Notes under the pieces: model-generated
Told to the model about the DNA's origin: nothing
What the model saw: the letters and a program-made list of their open reading frames with translations, nothing else
Databases searched by the model: none
Position numbers and translations under genes: made by a program
NCBI RefSeq assembly: GCF_035917235.1
Contig: NZ_CP108423.1
Coordinates: forward strand, 62,001 to 126,000
Direction of reading: 5' to 3'
DNA length: 64,000 bases
Source of the DNA: Streptomyces sp. NBC_01294
GTDB taxonomy: Bacteria; Actinomycetota; Actinomycetes; Streptomycetales; Streptomycetaceae
Shown: positions 62,327-64,000 of the stretch, piece by piece
Position numbering within the stretch: position 1 is the stretch's first letter
How the letters are laid out: every line of letters begins with the position of its first letter

Positions 62327-63783
62327 ATGTTTCATCATCACACCGTACGTCAGCTCTTGGCGTGCGTCGAGGAGGCGGGGGCGCCGGGCTCCCCGTGCAC
62401 ACCGCGCTCTTCGATCCCGCAGCAGCGCCCTCGCCGCCGCGCCTGCCGGGCTCCGTCCCGTTCCCGTCACCTAGGCAAAGGCCCATGTCCGCCCAGCAGC
62501 TCTCGGACCTCATACGTTTCGCCCGTCACAACTCACCCTTCTACCGGGACCTTTACGCGTCCTTGCCGCCGCACGCCGACCGCCTCACCGACCTCCCGGT
62601 GGTCGACCAGCAGGAGTTCTGGGCGGCCAACACCCTGCACGACAACCGCGTGCTGACCGGCCCGCTCAGCGAGGCCACGGTCTACAAGACCGGCGGAACC
62701 ACCGGTTCAGCCAAGTTCTCCGTCTACACCCGCGACGAGGAGCACGTTCGTCACCTCCTTCGGCCAGGGGTCGCGGACGTGCGGCCTGCGCCCGGGACAC
62801 CGCGTCGCCGACTACGCCGGGGAGCTGTACGCCAGCTTCCTCTTCGTCCTCTCGACCTCGCTCGCCCACGCACCCCGCGGACAGCGTCCGCCTGCCCATC
62901 GGCGGCGGCGCGCCGCTGGAATCGACGATCCCCACGCTGCGCGATCTCGCCGCCCAGGTACTGGCCGGCACGCCCACCACCCTGTGCCGGCTCGCCGAAC
63001 ACGTCGTCTCGATCGGTGCCCGGCTCGACTCGGTGGAGCTGCTGCTCTTCGGCGGCGAGGCCCTCTTCGACGACCACCGGCGGCAACGCTGGCCGCCGCC
63101 CCCACGCGCCGAGGCCCGTTCCGGTCAGGCACGCCAGCGTCGACGCCGGCCTGCTCGGCCGCCCCGTGCCCGGCTCCGGCCGCCCGGGCGCATCCGGGCG
63201 CTTCCACCCCGTACTCGGTCGTCGAGATCCTCGACGACTCCGCTCGACGAGCCCATCACCGAACCGGGGCGGCCGGGCCGGGTCGTCGTCACCAGCCTCT
63301 TCCGCCGCCTCATGCCGATCATCCGCTACCCCGCCGGCGACCGGGCCGAATGGACCGGCACCGGGCCCGGACACTTCCGGATCCTCGGCCGCGCCGAGGA
63401 GGGCGTACGGGTGGGTCCCGTCTCCCTCTACACGCAGGACGCCCAGGACGCCGTGGCCGCGGCGGACACCGCAGGTCACGTGGTCGGCATGCAGCTCGTC
63501 GTCCGCCGCTGGGACGGCCGCGACGGGCCTCGTCCTGCGGCTGGACGACCGCCCCCGGCGACGACGCGTCCGGTGGAGGTCGCGAGGGGTTCTGGAGGCG
63601 CCTGGCTGCAGCCGTCGTCGCGCGTGGAGCTGGAGGCCGTGCGGCCAGCTGCATCCGGACAGCGTGCGCGCCGGGTTCGTGCACCCGCTGTCCGTGGAGA
63701 GCGGGCACGCCATCGCGTCCTCGCCGTCAACCCGCGCTCGGGCAAGCTCGTCCGGGTCCTCGACGAGGAGGCCGACCGCATGA
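62327..63783 (+). CDS. PaaK-like adenylate-forming enzyme (frameshifted)
   Basis: Resembles phenylacetate-CoA ligase/coenzyme F390 synthetase family. LIRFARHNSPFYRDLYASLP opens it; the P-loop is TVYKTGGTTGSAKFSVYTRD; later LPIGGGAPLESTIPTLRDLA, SVELLLFGGEALFDDHR, SLFRRLMPIIRYPAGDRAEW (RY.AGD motif) and SGKLVRVLDEEADR at the end. Five or more indels, near 62375, 62755, 62880, 63090, 63235 and 63525. Start ATG at 62327 is tentative; ATG at 62485 (SAQQLSDLIRF) is the alternative. The stop overlaps the next ATG (ATGA). Confidence 0.7.
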
Positions 63784-64000
63784 CCGCCTGCACCGGCACT
63801 CCTCACCCGCACCCTCGCCCGCGCCCTCACCCGTGGCCACGCGTGGGAACGCTCGACGCCGGGGCTGCTGCCGGGACTGCTGCCGAGGCCGCTGCCGGAA
63901 ACCGCCGGCGGGACCGACGGCGCGCGCGCTCCGCTGATCCTGCGCGGCAACCGCGCCTTCGCCGCCGTATGGCTCGGCCAGGTTCTGACCCAGGGCGCCG
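63780..64000 (+). CDS. MFS transporter N-terminus (cut by window end)
   Basis: The ATG overlaps the stop of the adenylate-forming gene. After a likely indel near 63800 the frame reads LLTRTLARALTRG, GLLPGLLPRPLPETAGGTDG, LRGNRAFAAVWLGQVLTQGA. The last piece (NRAF..VWLGQ) is the start of helix 1 in DHA-type MFS transporters of the NreB/enterobactin-exporter kind. Overlap with the PaaK-like gene suggests joint expression, perhaps synthesis and export of one compound. Confidence 0.55.
   Translation, partial: MTACTGTPHPHPRPRPHPWPRVGTLDAGAAAGTAAEAAAGNRRRDRRRARSADPARQPRLRRRMARPGSDPGR

Overview
The window looks like chromosomal DNA of a Streptomyces-type actinomycete. GC content is very high, third codon positions are almost always G or C, GTG and TTG starts are common, and the family content is typical: LigA-type ligase, TerC, ABC-F, DHA2 and MHS transporters, HTH-nSTAND-WD40 regulator, sortase, many small secreted proteins. 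Most genes carry one to five single-base indels, usually in short G or C runs. Repairing each one restores family sequence across the break, so most breaks look like sequencing or assembly errors and not pseudogenes. Coordinates of broken genes below span all frames of the inferred gene.

Layout. 1-6.9 kb (minus): dienelactone-hydrolase-like protein, unknown protein, MFS transporter-anmK operon, AbiEii-like nucleotidyltransferase, amidase. 7.0-8.3 kb: GYD protein, small exported protein, noncoding stretch. 8.3-17.1 kb (plus): one tightly packed gene row: ABC exporter, membrane protein, triple-NUDIX protein, PCMT-like methyltransferase, shortened GFA protein, NUDIX hydrolase, and a methyltransferase-NUDIX-FxLD-type methyltransferase fusion. 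Several start and stop codons overlap. This row (5 NUDIX and 3 methyltransferase domains) is the most unusual assembly here. 17.1-22.8 kb: large secreted protein, DHA2 transporter, FAD monooxygenase, ricin-type lectin. 22.9-26.8 kb: HTH-nSTAND-WD40 regulator. 27-34 kb (minus): small proteins, TerC, glutamate dehydrogenase with a hexanucleotide repeat in its leader, PAS-SpoIIE phosphatase.

34.3-44.2 kb: arylamine N-acetyltransferase, secreted S33 peptidase, tRNA-Trp(CCA), GNAT protein, DHA2 transporter, secreted serine hydrolase, an ArsR/quinol-monooxygenase divergent pair with two palindromic operators, MazG-like protein. 44.5-50.7 kb: lamin-tail protein, SDR fragment, ComB-like phosphatase, SDR, LigT-like protein, secreted protein, sortase. 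50.7-53.96 kb: LuxR-type HTH protein, crotonase, alpha/beta hydrolase, and a divergent TetR gene with two palindromes between them. 54.0-57.9 kb: NAD-dependent DNA ligase with a BRCT domain, secreted protein, GNAT, DUF6882-like fragment. 58.2-64 kb: small secreted protein, ABC-F gene behind a seven-codon leader ORF (probable antibiotic-sensing attenuator), SAM methyltransferase, small basic protein, PaaK-like adenylate-forming enzyme, and the start of an MFS transporter that runs off the end.

All functional assignments come from reading motifs by eye; no database search was possible.
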